In this document: in pieces, positions 1 to 11,059 of the stretch
Layout of the letters: each line of letters starts with the position of its first letter
How positions within the stretch are numbered: position 1 is the first letter of the stretch
NCBI GenBank assembly: GCA_021442155.1
Contig: CM038229.1
Span: forward strand, 70,514,443-70,578,442
Source of the DNA: Cymbidium sinense
Lineage: Eukaryota; Streptophyta; Magnoliopsida; Asparagales; Orchidaceae
Length of the DNA stretch: 64,000 nucleotides
Direction of reading: 5' to 3'
Notes under the pieces: model-generated
Told to the model about the DNA's origin: nothing
Database searches by the model: none
What the model saw: the letters and a program-made list of their open reading frames with translations, nothing else
Made by a program: the position numbers and the translations under genes

Positions 1-930
1 TCTCCAAAAATACCAGTAAAATACCACCCAAATCACATCAAATGCTTCCTTTGCAATGTTCTAAACATAATCATAAGGAGTTGGAAAAAAAAACTAAAAA
101 AAGGTCAAAATGATCCACCTCCAAAGAGGTACAAGGTACAAATGCAAAATACCCACCCAAAATCAAAATCAAATGCTTCCATTATAATGATACATACAGA
201 AAACTGTAAAAAAGATCAAAAGAGGTTCATTCTCCAAAGAGGTACAGTGGTACATGCACTAAACCACCCGAAACCACCCAAATCGCCATCAAATGCTTCC
301 ATTATACCCTAAACATAATCATAAGGAGTTGGTAAAAAATGAAAAGAAGATCAAAAGAGGTTTGTCCCTCCAAAGAGGTACACATGTACGTGATGCAAAA
401 CACCCACCCAAAATCACCCAAACCGACATCAAATGCTTCCATTATAATGTTCTAAACATAATCCTAGGAGTTGGAAAAAAATGTGAAAAATGTCAAAATT
501 GATCTCCAAAGAGGTTGGTACAAATGCAAAATACCCACCCAAAACCACCCAACCGCCATCAAATGCTTCCTTTGCTGCCCATACAATCATAAGGAGAGTT
601 GGAAAAAATTACAAAAAAGATCAAAATGGTCCAGACTCAAGAGGCAGAGGGTACAGATGCACTAAACCACCCCAAAACCACCCAAAATGCCATCAAATGC
701 TTCATTTGCAATGCCCTACTAATCATAAGGAGTTCAAAAAAAACAGGTCAAAACTGTACCTCCAAGAGGTACAGGGGAATGCACTAAACCACCCAAACCA
801 CCCAAACTAATCAAATGCTTCCTGCAATGTTCTAAACATAATCATAAGGAGTTGGCAAAAAATAACTGAGGTCAAAGAGTCCCTCCAAAGAGGTTGAGAG
901 TAGATACAAAATAACATATAAAAAAAGCCA
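1..930. repeat. Tandem array of ~125-bp units with a CCTC-CAAA-GAGG palindrome
   Basis: About seven imperfect units follow one another. Each carries a short inverted repeat of the type CCTCCAAAGAGG followed by GTAC, then a C- and A-rich stretch (ACCACCCAAA), then AAATGCTTCC, then CTAAACATAATCATAAGGAG and an A-rich tail. Palindrome centres lie near 125, 238, 373, 508, 634, 760 and 887. The array is cut by the window start, so its full length is unknown. The layout (palindrome, GTACAxATGC, C-rich spacer, AATGxxxTAAACAT, A-rich tail) resembles the arrays beside the FAR1 fragments at 11,060-11,800 and 54,150-56,075, with a different palindrome. Short ORFs inside it are by-products of the repeat. 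Confidence 0.8.
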
Positions 931-1006
931 ATCATCAGATACTCGAAGAACAGAGTAAACCCTAAATTCATTCAAGTTCGGGAATGCATGTAAATACCTC
1001 ATGTAG

Positions 1007-1440
1007 TCACCTACAATACCTCAATTTATGATTTATACCACTGAAGACGCCCGCCATCGACAACGGAGCTAAGCCGAGAAAAATCCTTCGCGGGAGGAAT
1101 GTCGAACGTCGGTAATGTTTCTCGTTCTTCTTCTCCCGCTTTTTGAACGACGCTAACGGGGCGGGTCGGGGGGAAATGTATTTACAGGGCCGTCCGTTAA
1201 TAAGCCATCGACATTTACGGGCCGGGCGCGGGAAGCCGCTCGTTAACTCGCCGCCGCTAATCGAAAACGGGAAAACACGGAGTCCGCGACGTAGTTGCCG
1301 GCGACCGATATTTTCCATCGAGAAAAGTCCGCAATCACAGAAGCTCTTCGTCTCCGCCATCTTCCGTGATATACCCAACAACTGAGCGCAGTAGCTGGTG
1401 CCGAGGTGGATCGCTTCGACATTGCGACGCCGGCTGACGC
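1007..1440. other. CpG-rich low-copy block, possible first exon or promoter
   Basis: A block rich in CG dinucleotides in otherwise AT-rich DNA, as at the 5' end of many plant genes. The minus strand is open from an ATG at 1360 to a stop at 1007 (117 codons, beginning MAETKSFCDC) and the frame stays open upstream to about 1744. The ATG is followed by GCG, a favourable plant context. The plus strand is also open in places, so base composition alone could explain the ORFs. No domain is recognised. It may be the 5' end of a minus-strand gene lying left of the window, or a relic upstream of the MLO fragment. Confidence 0.25.
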
Positions 1441-4168
1441 ACGATACTCTCGGAAAGGGGAAAGTTTTCAAGTAATCAATCCCAAATATAATTTTCATTC
1501 TACCGTTGATCTTCCACGTAATCCGTCTACATCGCCTTCTTTGCGGAAGAGATCTGATTTGTCCAACTTGTTTTTTGAGCTTATTCGCCGCAAACCTTGT
1601 ATTTTTTTTCGCATTAGTTTTCCAATCAGGCTTTACTGTTCCGCATCGCCTTCTCTTTTTTTCTGCATCACTTTTCGAATATGGTTGATCCTGTTTAAAG
1701 CTCAGAGATCTATAAACAGGGATTCCACCATGATCCCAGCTCATGCAACCATATAGAGCATTTCATATACTTATCCTTATATCCTCATGCGAGACATTCT
1801 TAATTTGCATCCACAACCTAATTGTTGTGCATCCTTGTTGATTTGTGTGTTCCTTTCCCTCTTGATTCCATTAGCACTTCCATCTTTATTGCATCTTACA
1901 TCTTTGCCAGCTTTGACATCACATTTGGAACCTTTTAGCACACTTTTTCATGCACACAAAACTGTTGACTTGCCTTGCTCACTCTCTTGCTCCCCATATT
2001 CGCCGCATCACCAAATTCCATCACATCTTGAATCATTGCATATCCAATTGAGATCCCAATGAAAAATAAGAAAAAGGAATTTGTTTTACGTTACTTATAT
2101 TTTGGTCATATTCATGTTAGATTTGTTCAATGCATTATTCAAGCTTTCAAAGATATTTTTCAGAATTGATATTATTTTTAGGGATAGATGGAGACTATTA
2201 TATTGATATTTTTGATGTTCCAGGATGGGTTTCTTATTTATCACATTATCTCCTAGATGGATTTACCATTCATCTCTTCATGATGGATTTTACTAGCTCG
2301 TAATATTATTGAAGATATCTAGTTCTTTCTCCAATATATGAACTATTTGGAGTAGAGCTCTTGCAGCCTAGGTGACTGAATGCTTTATAATTATGAAATA
2401 AATTTTCTACATTTTAAGATATGTAAAACATATTATAATATACTTGTAATAAATGATATATTATTTTTTCCTTGTGGTAGTAATGTTTTTTAGGCAAGCA
2501 TTAGAGTATGAACCTACAAAAGGAGTGTTAATCTTATATTATGGATTATTATATGATAAAATGAGATTGAAGTTTTCTATGATCTCCCCTCTAAGAATTC
2601 TATCTCTTTTAGAATTTATTCTTGTTTCTTTTGTAACCCTTGCCTCCCTCTTTAAGTGTTCATTCATCTTACTTCTTCACCCCTATTTGTTCTTTCTATC
2701 TCGTTTTTTTCTTTTATATTAGATACTTTCAATTCTTATTTTGTTATTTGTTGGCACAAAATAAAGGATTTTTATGGACTTGAAGTCTAATGGGTGTATG
2801 AGTATCTGATTGGTCTATGGTCTATGCAACTAAAGTTCCAGTTCTTCAAAATTTTTCTGACATTTTGGAAGTTAAGGTCCATGTTGCAAATACTCTTAGT
2901 TATCATACTTATTTTTAAGTGTTTCTATTTGCTCAATTTGGCCAACAATTGAGTTAAAATTTCAAACTTCTTACAAAGTTGTGCAACTGTCACGATGATT
3001 AGAATTCTGAATGTTTCATGGAAGTTATGACTTTGCAAAGTTGAAAACGTAATTTAACTAACAATTAGTAGATGTCATCTGAAGTTATTATTTTTGGCAC
3101 CATATAAATGCTTGATAATTTTTTCTGACATTTTGGAATGTATTTTATTATTATGGATGATTATTGATTTTGTGTTATTGATGAAAGAGTAAAGTACTTC
3201 ATATCTTTCAGATATAGGTTCATAGAAGTTCCTATGATTTTTTGCGAATCCCTTTGAACTATTTTTTTTAGTTGTTGTTTCGGTTGATCTGACTTTTAAG
3301 TGGATTGAATGTGGACGATGCTACTGTCTTTCTGATTCATGATTGGATTCGCTTGGCTCCATCGTAAAGTCAAATTATTCATTATTCTACCTAGAAGTCA
3401 TCATAAAGTTGCTGGAACAAATGTAGAAAATATTAGTGAGAATGGAAAAGAATGCTGTCAGACTTGCTCTTTTATAGTTTATTGTGAGATTAGTTCTTTG
3501 GCTGCACTTTGATATCCTTCTTGCATGCTTCTTATGTAAAAAACATGTGAAATTATAAGCGTTCTTCATTCTTCTTTGTCTCGTTTTCTTTTTTTTGTTA
3601 TGTCAATTTTTTTTTTTCATTTTGTCAAGAATGGTATATGCTTGATTTGAACTTTCAGCTTTTAATTTTCTCTATCTTTGCAAGAACATGTGCTGCAAAC
3701 TATCAAAAATCACTGTGCTTTTGGGAGATGAAAGTAAGAATTCTTACTGTGTTGCTTCATCATGTGTTTACGTATTCATGTTAATACCAAAACAAGTTGT
3801 TAGTTTAAATCCTATCTTTGGATTCTGCCTTGATGTCACCACCACCTAAGCTCCTTCGAGGTTGGAAGCTGCATTTCATTAATATAAGGGCCAAGCTTCA
3901 TTGAAAAATTGGTTTCAGGAAAAAGAGAGAAGAACTGAAAGTTACCCATGCAAGTGATGTACATTAAACTGTAGGTCTGAATTTCTACGCAGCATATTGT
4001 GTGTTCCCTCTCTGCCTATGCTGTTTGTCTGCAACTGATTATGAACTCCCAACAACGAGCACTCTCCTCCAAAATGTGGCACTGATGTCTTTATTGTGAG
4101 TTACCCATGCAGCTTCAACTTTATTTTAATAATTAAATTAGCTCTGACCATCTGCTTAGCTACTTCAG
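1441..4168. other. AT-rich low-copy DNA, no gene recognised
   Basis: T-rich, intron-like DNA with no long or conserved ORF. If the MLO locus once had its N-terminal exons here, none can be recognised: the tract before GTKLEH and the earlier transmembrane exons were looked for and not seen. It differs in texture from the retroelements to the right. Confidence 0.4.
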
Positions 4169-5047
4169 CTGTTCCTTGCGGTGGGGAACAAAACTGGAGC
4201 ATGTGATAAGCCAATTGGCTCATGAAGTTGCTGAAAAACACTCGGCTATTGAGGGAGATTTAGTAGTGAAGCGCTCTGTTGACCACTTCTGGTTCCAGCG
4301 TCCTAAGCTTGTTCTCTACTTGATTCACTTCATCCTGTTTCAGAATGCCTTTGAGATCTCATTTTTCTTCTGGATTCTGGTAAAGCAGCTGTCTTTGCAT
4401 AGATCAAAAATGTTTTAGAGATTAAGAGCTTATTTCTCAACTTGTTTTTTTTATTTTTCTCTCGCAGACGACTTATGGTTTTGATTCCTGCATTATGGCC
4501 TAAATGCGGTATATTATCCCAAGGCTTGTGATAGGGTATATTATGCTTGATTGCCATAAAAAAAATTTTTAATAAAGAAGGAAGTTGATGCATTTATGTT
4601 GTATCAGAGGAATTATTAATTATGGTTATAAATCTTTCAAAATCAAATCATTGTAAATTTTGCTGTGGTGATAATGCGACTAAATTCTACTTTGTTTTGT
4701 ATGGAATAATCTTTTTTTTTTTATTATCTATATTTTTTTTGCTATGTGGTTTATTCTAGTTTTCATTTATTATTCAACAATCTAATGCAAAAATCCAATC
4801 ACTTCTGTATGATTACTTTGTAGGGTCATCATTCAAATTCTATGCAGCTATAATACTCTACCACTTTATGCCATTGTCACACAGGTGATCTACAATCTCC
4901 TAATTCTTCTTCATCATCATCTCTATCTCTCTCACTCGAGATGTACTAATGGTTTAAAAGATGGGGAGCTCATTCAAGAAGGCTATATTTGAGGAACATG
5001 TGCAGAAAGTCGATTGGTTGGGCTCATAATGTAAAGAAGCACAAGGT
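4169..5047 (+). pseudogene. MLO-family membrane protein, four decayed exons
   Basis: Four exon-like blocks match the middle of plant MLO proteins, seven-transmembrane proteins known for powdery mildew susceptibility. Block 1 (4169-4379) encodes QLAHEVAEKHSAIEGDL, DHFWFQRPK and FILFQNAFEISFFFWIL and ends at a GT donor. Block 2 (4468-4535) follows CAG and encodes TTYGFDSCIM and RYIIPRLVIG. Block 3 (4824-4884) encodes VIIQILCSYNTLPLYAIVTQ between AG and GT. Block 4 (4961-5047) encodes MGSSFKKAIFEEHVQ. Intron positions and phases agree between blocks. Lesions are visible: an extra base in the GTKLEH region of block 1, an in-frame TAA after CIMA in block 2 and a frameshift after EEHVQK in block 4. 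The N-terminal exons and the C-terminal calmodulin-binding tail are not recognised. A sequencing-error explanation would need three independent errors, so pseudogene is preferred. Confidence 0.85.
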
Positions 5048-6493
5048 CCGAGGAAACGGCGTCGACCGACATCACAATCAACATCGGTCTTGATGGGAGC
5101 TCACTTACGGAGACCTGATTATGATGATTTGCTTGAAGATAATCGGTGAACCTCAAACGAAATCTTACTCCATTGAACAGGTCCAAAATCGTTTGATTTT
5201 TTTTTCTTTTCTTATAAGATAGTTCTTGTTCTAGAGTTAGATTGATAGCTATATTAGTCTTTTTTTTAAGGTTTTTTTAGAAGGTTAGGATTGAAGTAGT
5301 TAGGTATTAAATGTTGTTATTTCCTTACCTATTTGTATTTGTTGTTTTCTTTGTCTAAATAGAAATTAACATTTATGAATTACTTGTTTTTGGTGGTTCT
5401 CTCGATGAGGCAATGATGATTAACCTTAAGTGATGGGGAAAAGTTTCTATTCCCTTTGCTTGTGAGTTTTGTTACTTAGATTGCAATAACTTGATGATGC
5501 CTTTGACAAGTAGGATAACCTCAAAGGAGTAATTTTTCTGAGATATTTAAGGGTACATGATAGGAGAATTCCTTGAGCAAAGTGTAATATGTGAGTTTGG
5601 TTATCATGAACTTAAAAAAGTTTGATGTCTTTTTTATTTTATGTAGTTTTTTTAATCGATTCATATTGGGTGACTCAACTTTTCCACGAGAAGAATTTTT
5701 CTCGAAAGTCATATATCAAACAAGTTGTACCTCTTAAGTTTGAAAATACAACTAATATGAGATTAAACCTTCAAGAATAAAGAGTGTTGAGTGAATATAT
5801 ATATATATATATAATCTTTAATATTACTTAAAAATATTATCATTATTTATTTTTTAGTAAAATATACATTTTCAAACATACAAAATATTAGAAAAGTATT
5901 AGTATATTTTTTTTATCGGTCATCATTAATTAATTAATTAGTATTAAAAATAATAATTTAATTTAATCCCCTTTCGCTTTTATATCATTATATTATTATT
6001 TTGTGAAAAAAATAAGACTTTGAAATCACTTTAAAAATCTATCAATATGATTCAATTAATTCATTAATATTAACTAAAATGTTATAATTTTTATTTAAAT
6101 GAAAAAATAAATGTGATTTATTTATTTTAGTGTTCAAGTTAAAAAGTTAAACAACATATCAAACACAATACAATATATATATTGTGCTTCCTCTAAAAGT
6201 AAATAAAAAATATTTTAATTTACTTAATTATTCTATTTACTTTATTTACATATGCTCAACCAAAAGAAAATATAGTTTTCATGATTATTTTACATACAAT
6301 CAAACAATCAAAGTATTCAAAATATTCACTTTACATTCACTTTACACGCATTCCTTTTACGAGAAAAACAGCCTTTCATATAACTCGATGCATCCTGAGT
6401 CCGCCAGTTAGAGATGTAAATAGGTTTTTTTTTTTTTTTAAATCAATTTTCTGAATATTTAATCACCAATATGAATTTTATGATAAATTATAT
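5048..6493. other. AT-rich intergenic DNA, no gene recognised
   Basis: The first 140 bases may hold decayed MLO C-terminal sequence but nothing specific is seen. The rest is very AT-rich with a short (AT)n tract near 5,797-5,813 and no conserved ORF. Confidence 0.5.
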
Positions 6494-6494
6494 A

Positions 6495-6566
<72 letters not shown>
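6494..6566. repeat. (AT)n microsatellite at the left edge of the inverted duplication
   Basis: About 35 AT dinucleotides. It directly abuts the outer end of the left arm. An equivalent tract at 58,927-58,988 abuts the outer end of the right arm. Confidence 0.95.
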
Positions 6567-6569
<3 letters not shown>

Positions 6570-6603
6570 GGTAAATGTTCAGATGCAACGGTATTTTTCA
6601 AAA

Positions 6604-7340
6604 TGAGGTCGTTAGTTCGACGTCAAATTGGGTTCATTTCAGCTCAAAATATGCATCGCCACTTTTGACCGCTCGATTTTCACGCAGACTCATCCGAATC
6701 GAGTACGAATGATCTCATTTGATAAATTTCGATATTTCAAAGCCAATGGCGTGATCAATTTTGCAAACGAAGATCGTTTGATTCTCATCGGTGCCTCTTG
6801 ACCGATATGCGCTGCGATGCTTGATGACATCAAGCTTGATCAACATCATCGTCAATATATATCATCAATTGACAACGCAATAACGAAGTCCGTTCATTGC
6901 TCGAAGGTCATTTGAGTTGATTTTGGTGACGCCTCATTTTAGCCTCGATTTGTGCGTTGTCACTTCAAATCATTTGACATTTGCACAAACTTGTCCGAAT
7001 TGAGCATGCAATCTCATTCAAGATTTTCAATATTTTGAAGCTAACGGCTAATTTTTAACGGAAGTCGTCGGACATCGAATTTCCGACTCATACGTGTCGA
7101 CATTGATAGCTCGAGCGCTTAATCGATTGATCATTATATTTTGCAATATTTATATTTTGACAAATTTTGACGTTCTGAACGTGATGGCGAAGTTCGTTCG
7201 TTCATCGAAGGTCATTTCAACCATTTTTAGGGATGTCTAGTGCATTTTGAGCCTCAATTTATGCCTTATCACCTTCGAAGTCCGTCGAATTTAACTTGTG
7301 GGCTTGTCTTGATTTATGACAAATATATGGTAGTCAACAT
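6604..7340. repeat. ~300-bp direct repeats at the element end
   Basis: Two full units and a partial third: each contains a GAAGTxCGTTCxTT-CGAAGGTCATTT tract, a segment around GCCTCxATTT and an AxxATCTCATT / AATxTTxAAGCxAACGG block. Units begin near 6,604, 6,890 and 7,190. The block is richer in CG dinucleotides than its flanks. An inverted copy lies at 58,190-58,900. Position suggests subterminal repeats of the Ulp1-type element, by inference. Confidence 0.6.
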
Positions 7341-7382
7341 ATTTGACGCATTGAAGTTAGCTTATATAAATATTCGTTGCAG

Positions 7383-7640
7383 ATCTGGGCGGCGGAGCAC
7401 ATAGCCATCGTAAGGCCGCCCTTTCCTTCTCCAAAGCCACGCATGTCACGATGGCCAAAAATAAAGTTTGCAGATGACTCCTTCACTGGTTTGGAAGGTC
7501 ACCAGGTGATACAAAATAATTTTACTTTATTTATATTAGAATGTATTCATTCATATTGTAAAGCATCACATTTTTTTATCGGTGTAACGCAGGTCTGCCT
7601 TTCATTTGAGAACATATCAGAAGAGGAGACCTAGCTCCTT
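7383..7640 (+). pseudogene. DUF1985-like exon remnant of a Ulp1-type MULE protein
   Basis: An AG acceptor at 7381-7382 precedes an open exon (7383-7505) that begins IWAAEHIAIVRPPFPSP and ends at GHQ before a GTGATA donor. The IWAAEHI motif resembles the C-terminal motif (LQVWAxExIP) of DUF1985, the domain that precedes Ulp1-like peptidases in plant Mutator-type elements. A second short exon may start after AG at 7591-7592 (VCLSFENISEEE) and meets a stop at 7631-7633. The N-terminal part of DUF1985 was not found. The inverted copy (about 58,085-58,170) has lost the WAAEHI part. The match is by motif only, so confidence is moderate. Confidence 0.5.
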
Positions 7641-7858
7641 GAAACATTGCCCCTACCCAACATAAAATTCATGCGAGCCCAATTATTCTTAATCCAATGA
7701 GTGCAGCCCCACCTAATCTCCATATGTATCTCCTCGATATTCTCCCCACTAGTGTATCTAGCCTCTCCTAGCCATTTAGAAAGCTCTGGAGAGATACTTG
7801 CGGTTTGAGCCTGGGAGAGAGAGTATCATCTTTGAAGCATCAATGACCCAGAGATTGA

Positions 7859-8185
7859 ATGGAATTGATTCGGGTACTATTGAGGGGTGGTTCTGGCAGC
7901 AGGTCCCAAGCATCCCAGTATGGGGAAGTTCTTATGGAGGCGACCACAGGAGAATCTCCTAAGGAAGCTATCATAGGGGCAGCACCTATGGAGGCTACCA
8001 CAAGAGCTTCTCCTATGGAGGCTACCACAATGGCTTCCCCTATGGTAGAAGTTACCATAAGAGAGGCTCCTATGGAGGCTATCAGAGGGGCTTCCCTTAT
8101 GGAGAATTCCACTGGAGAAGCCCCTGTGGAGGCTTCCACTGGGGAAACCCCTGTGGAGGCCACCACAGGAGAAGCTCCTGTGTAG
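7859..8185 (+). repeat. 27-bp coding minisatellite (nine-residue repeat)
   Basis: From 7937 to 8182 nine tandem 27-bp units encode nine-residue repeats such as EATTGESPK, EAIIGAAPM, EATTRASPM, EASTGETPV and EATTGEAPV, ending at a TAG. One unit has an extra codon. The frame is open for 108 codons from 7859. The minus strand is also open across it, because the unit length is a multiple of three and lacks stops on both strands. It lies between the DUF1985-like and C48 remnants and probably coded for a low-complexity linker. The inverted copy at 57,504-57,728 has fewer, more diverged units. Confidence 0.75.
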
Positions 8186-8698
8186 GCTTCAACTACACAT
8201 GAAGATGCTGTGCAGCCTTTACTCGGCAGCATTGAGCGTGGTGTGAAGGCTCAGCAGATGAGGAAGAGGAAAGCTATATCTTTTCCCTTCACACTAACAT
8301 GCAGGAAGTCATGGTGTAGAATAACTCTTGTTGTAGCCTCCACACAGGATGAGCAAACAGAAAAAGAGGTATTGTTTTACTTTCTTTTTAATTTAACCTA
8401 ATAGTAGCTAATTTCACAAATTTTATAAGGTTGCAAAGATGCTCCAATGTCAATGAACCATCACCGTCGTGGTTGAGAGGAGCATCGTGAGGTATGCATC
8501 AACTTAGTAGATTGATCCATACTTCACAAGAATCTTCATCACTAATTTTCTGCGAGGTACATCATATCATCATTTTCTCATCAAGAGATGTCCTGCCCAA
8601 GCCAATGCTGCAGCTCATCGACACCTCTTCCCGAGATTCAAGTCATTTTTTCATTCAACTCCTTCTGTATACATAAAATCACTTATTCATTTAATTAG

Positions 8699-9458
8699 GC
8701 TCACATTCTCATATTTCTCACATGTAAGGATGATAGCGTATTCACAGCTTGGAATATCATCCTGATTGACGAGTTTAGTATCTATAAAATGCACATTGAT
8801 GCCTTTGCCTTTTACCGAGAAGTACTATGTCACGGCTATATGTCCCCTATTTATATGTTTCATGCCTGCATTGGGTAAGTTACTCCATAAAACTTTGGGT
8901 AATATGATCCTTTCCAAGTTTAGATTATTAGAAGCCATTAATTATAAACTTTCCTTCACTTATTGTAGAGTTATGCTAAATATGGCCTACAAAGGAAAGC
9001 AAAATGTTCATCCAACATGTCATGCAGATAGTATCGATGGTCGAGCTACTCTTGCTTCCAAGTTATAAATAATCGGAATGGATATTCACGGTGCATATTA
9101 CAAGGGGCTTGGTATTTTATGATTGCCAAACCCAACTCATAAGGCCATTCTTCACGAGATTATAAGAAGCTTTTCATTGGTTTTGCATATTTGCCTACTT
9201 ATTATATTATATTTCTTACTATTTAGATCAAATTACTTGTCAAAGATATTGGTTAGTCTTTCGAGCGATCTCATAAAATGGCCAATTGAAATGATGAGTG
9301 GGCTACCACCCAACAAAAATAGTGTCGACTACGGATGTTTGTCGCAAATATATGGAGGCAACAATCAACAAACCTCAGACCACCATGATTGGCCAAAGAA
9401 GATGAATTGCTTCAGGGCTGAGTTTGTTTATGCTATCTTCTATATGGGTATGAAATAA
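8699..9458 (+). pseudogene. Ulp1-like (C48) cysteine peptidase of a Mutator-type element, decayed
   Basis: Three blocks read in order. An open exon (8699-8874, between TTAATTAG and GTAAGT) contains WNIILIDEFSIYKMHIDAF, resembling the WLxDxxID start of Ulp1 peptidases. A second block (8969-about 9170) contains a PNPTHKAILHEIIR tail; the inverted copy retains a DSLP motif just before it, as after the catalytic His in this family. The last block ends PPNKNSVDYGCL, then DWPKKMNCFRAEFVYAIFYM, then a stop at 9456-9458, the usual C-terminal layout of C48 enzymes. The catalytic DCG is DYG in both copies, and neither copy is open throughout. Ulp1-like genes are established cargo of plant Mutator-like elements (for example Kaonashi). 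No MURA transposase is recognised nearby. Confidence 0.65.
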
Positions 9459-9714
9459 CTGATTTAACAAATGTAAAATTGAATTTTGATATGTTGGAAA
9501 TCAATTGCTTTAGAAATGTATCCTGTGTTTGTGGATGCCATTAGAAGCTTATTTCGCTTTTGAAGTTTTCTAGAGATAACATGTCTACTGATGTCATGTT
9601 TAGGATAATAAATATGGAGCTTTAGGACCCCTTTTTCTATTTCTCTCTTTAACTTTGTTTGAATCTATCCTTATAAGCCATTGTAGGTTGGTTGATGCTT
9701 GTTGGTTTGGATTT

Positions 9715-10455
9715 GCTTTGCACTCTCATGAGTATAAATCATTTTCTCATTTTCTTCCATATTATTTGGACTGTTTGGAGAGAATATCTTTAAAAGATTC
9801 CATTACATGTAGTTGGGAGCCTGAATATTAGTTTTTTTTAACCAGTTTTGTAGGTATAGTCTGTACTCTCCTCAGAGTACACACTATTTTCTCAATTTTA
9901 AACCTTTTTTTTGGCCTGTTTGGAGGAAAAATGTTCATGACATATAATTTGAAGCAATTTGGAGGCTGATGGGTTACTTTTTTGAGCTATTTTTCATCTG
10001 TACTCTCTGTACTTCCATGAGAGTACAGACCAAATTCATAATTTTTTTCAATTTTTTTGGCCTGTTTGGAAAGAAAATATTTATTGGATTCCATTAGAGG
10101 TTGATTGAAGCATTAATATTATTCTTTTTGAGTTGTTTAGTATGTGTACTCTCTGTACTCTTGTGAGAGTACAAACTATTTCCTCAATTTTTTTCACTTA
10201 ATCTGGCCTGTTTGGAGAAAAAAAGTTTATTACATACCAGTTCAAGCAATTTGGTGGCTGAGGGGTTACTTTTTGATCGATTTTTCATGTGTACTCTATG
10301 TACTTCAATGAGAATATAGACCAATTTTACAATTTCTTCCAGCTTTTGTGGCATGTTTGGAAAGAATATGTTAACTACAAACCATTTGGAGCAATTTTGA
10401 GGCTGTTGGGTTATTTTTTGGAGCTATTTTGCATCTGTACTCTCATGAGAGTACA
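9715..10455. repeat. Palindrome array A: six ~140-bp units, left of the FAR1 fragment
   Basis: Six units each centred on a perfect or imperfect palindrome of the type TACTCTCATGAGAGTA (near 9725, 9870, 10015, 10158, 10300 and 10445). Between them lie GGCCTGTTTGGAGAGAATAT, ATTCCATTAGA and a GTT-rich spacer. The array is the inverse of array B at 11,060-11,800, so the two form long terminal inverted repeats around the FAR1 fragment. Tandem-repeat TIRs are the defining trait of foldback transposons. Confidence 0.85.
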
Positions 10456-11020
10456 AACCAATTTCACAATCCTCGATCTTCTCTCTTTTTGGATGAAATT
10501 GAATGCATCTCTTTTTGTGAAGCCAATATTCTTCACGCCGCCAACTTCCTCACTTAGATAGTTGAACGCATCGCAGCCGCTCGTCATTGTCTTCAACACA
10601 GCTGTCTTCTCATCGTTGATGCCTCTGTATGATCTAAGAAGATGTAGGTCACCCGGCTTTGCCAATGAATGATTATGAATTTTTATATATTTTTTAACCT
10701 TCCAATTCCCATCTAAATCAATAGAAAATCTAATCATGGCCGGACAACCACTCCTTGTACCTACTTTCTGGAATTTAACTGCGCAGTTTAGATTGGTAGT
10801 TTTCTTCCGACCTATTTTTGCACATAAAAAATCTTTTGATTTCAATTTCATGGAGTTTGGCCAATAACTAGTATGATCCTTCCCAACAAGGAACCCAGTT
10901 TGATGTGCATAATCACAAGATAGTGCATAGGCCTCCGCTTTCATTAGGTGCTAAGGAGTTTCTCCACATTTGGGTCATTAGACATCATGGTTTCATCATT
11001 GCATCATTTTACCGCATTCA
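10455..11020 (-). pseudogene. FAR1 DNA-binding-domain fragment, no transposase domain
   Basis: On the minus strand the frame 10,944-10,411 begins MKAEAYALSCDYAHQTGF and holds the FAR1 (PF03101-type) zinc-binding landmarks: DHTSYWPNS, KSKDFLCAKIG, LNCAVKFQK, GCPAMIRFSIDLDGNWKVKK and IHNHSL, followed by INDEKTAVLK, DAFNYLSEEVGG and FIQKERRSRI. FAR1-related proteins are Mutator-derived. Here the protein stops at KERRSRI, where family members continue into the MULE transposase domain, and the frame runs directly into array A. Upstream codons are interrupted by a stop just before the first Met. The second copy at 54,895-55,420 ends at the same place, so the truncation predates the duplication. It may be a captured gene fragment inside a foldback-like element. 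Confidence 0.85.
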
Positions 11021-11059
11021 CTACGAAACACTAATATGTCATATGTCACAGCAGCTTTA

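Noticed and set aside
1..930. CRISPR-like regular repeats
   Set aside because: Units are ~125 bases, diverged throughout and lie in plant DNA; there are no short identical repeats with unique spacers and no cas genes.
1007..1744. 245-codon minus-strand ORF as one protein
   Set aside because: Its first half lies in T-rich DNA with low-complexity Phe/Lys runs. Only the part from the ATG at 1360 has a plausible start, and even that has no recognised domain.
6471..6668. ORF with a long Ile-Tyr repeat, and similar ORFs at 24,971, 26,376 and 31,348
   Set aside because: They are translations of (AT)n microsatellites.
7840..8232. Minus-strand 130-codon ORF across the minisatellite
   Set aside because: A shadow of the 27-bp repeat. 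The plus strand continues the order of the DUF1985/C48 remnants and is the better coding strand.
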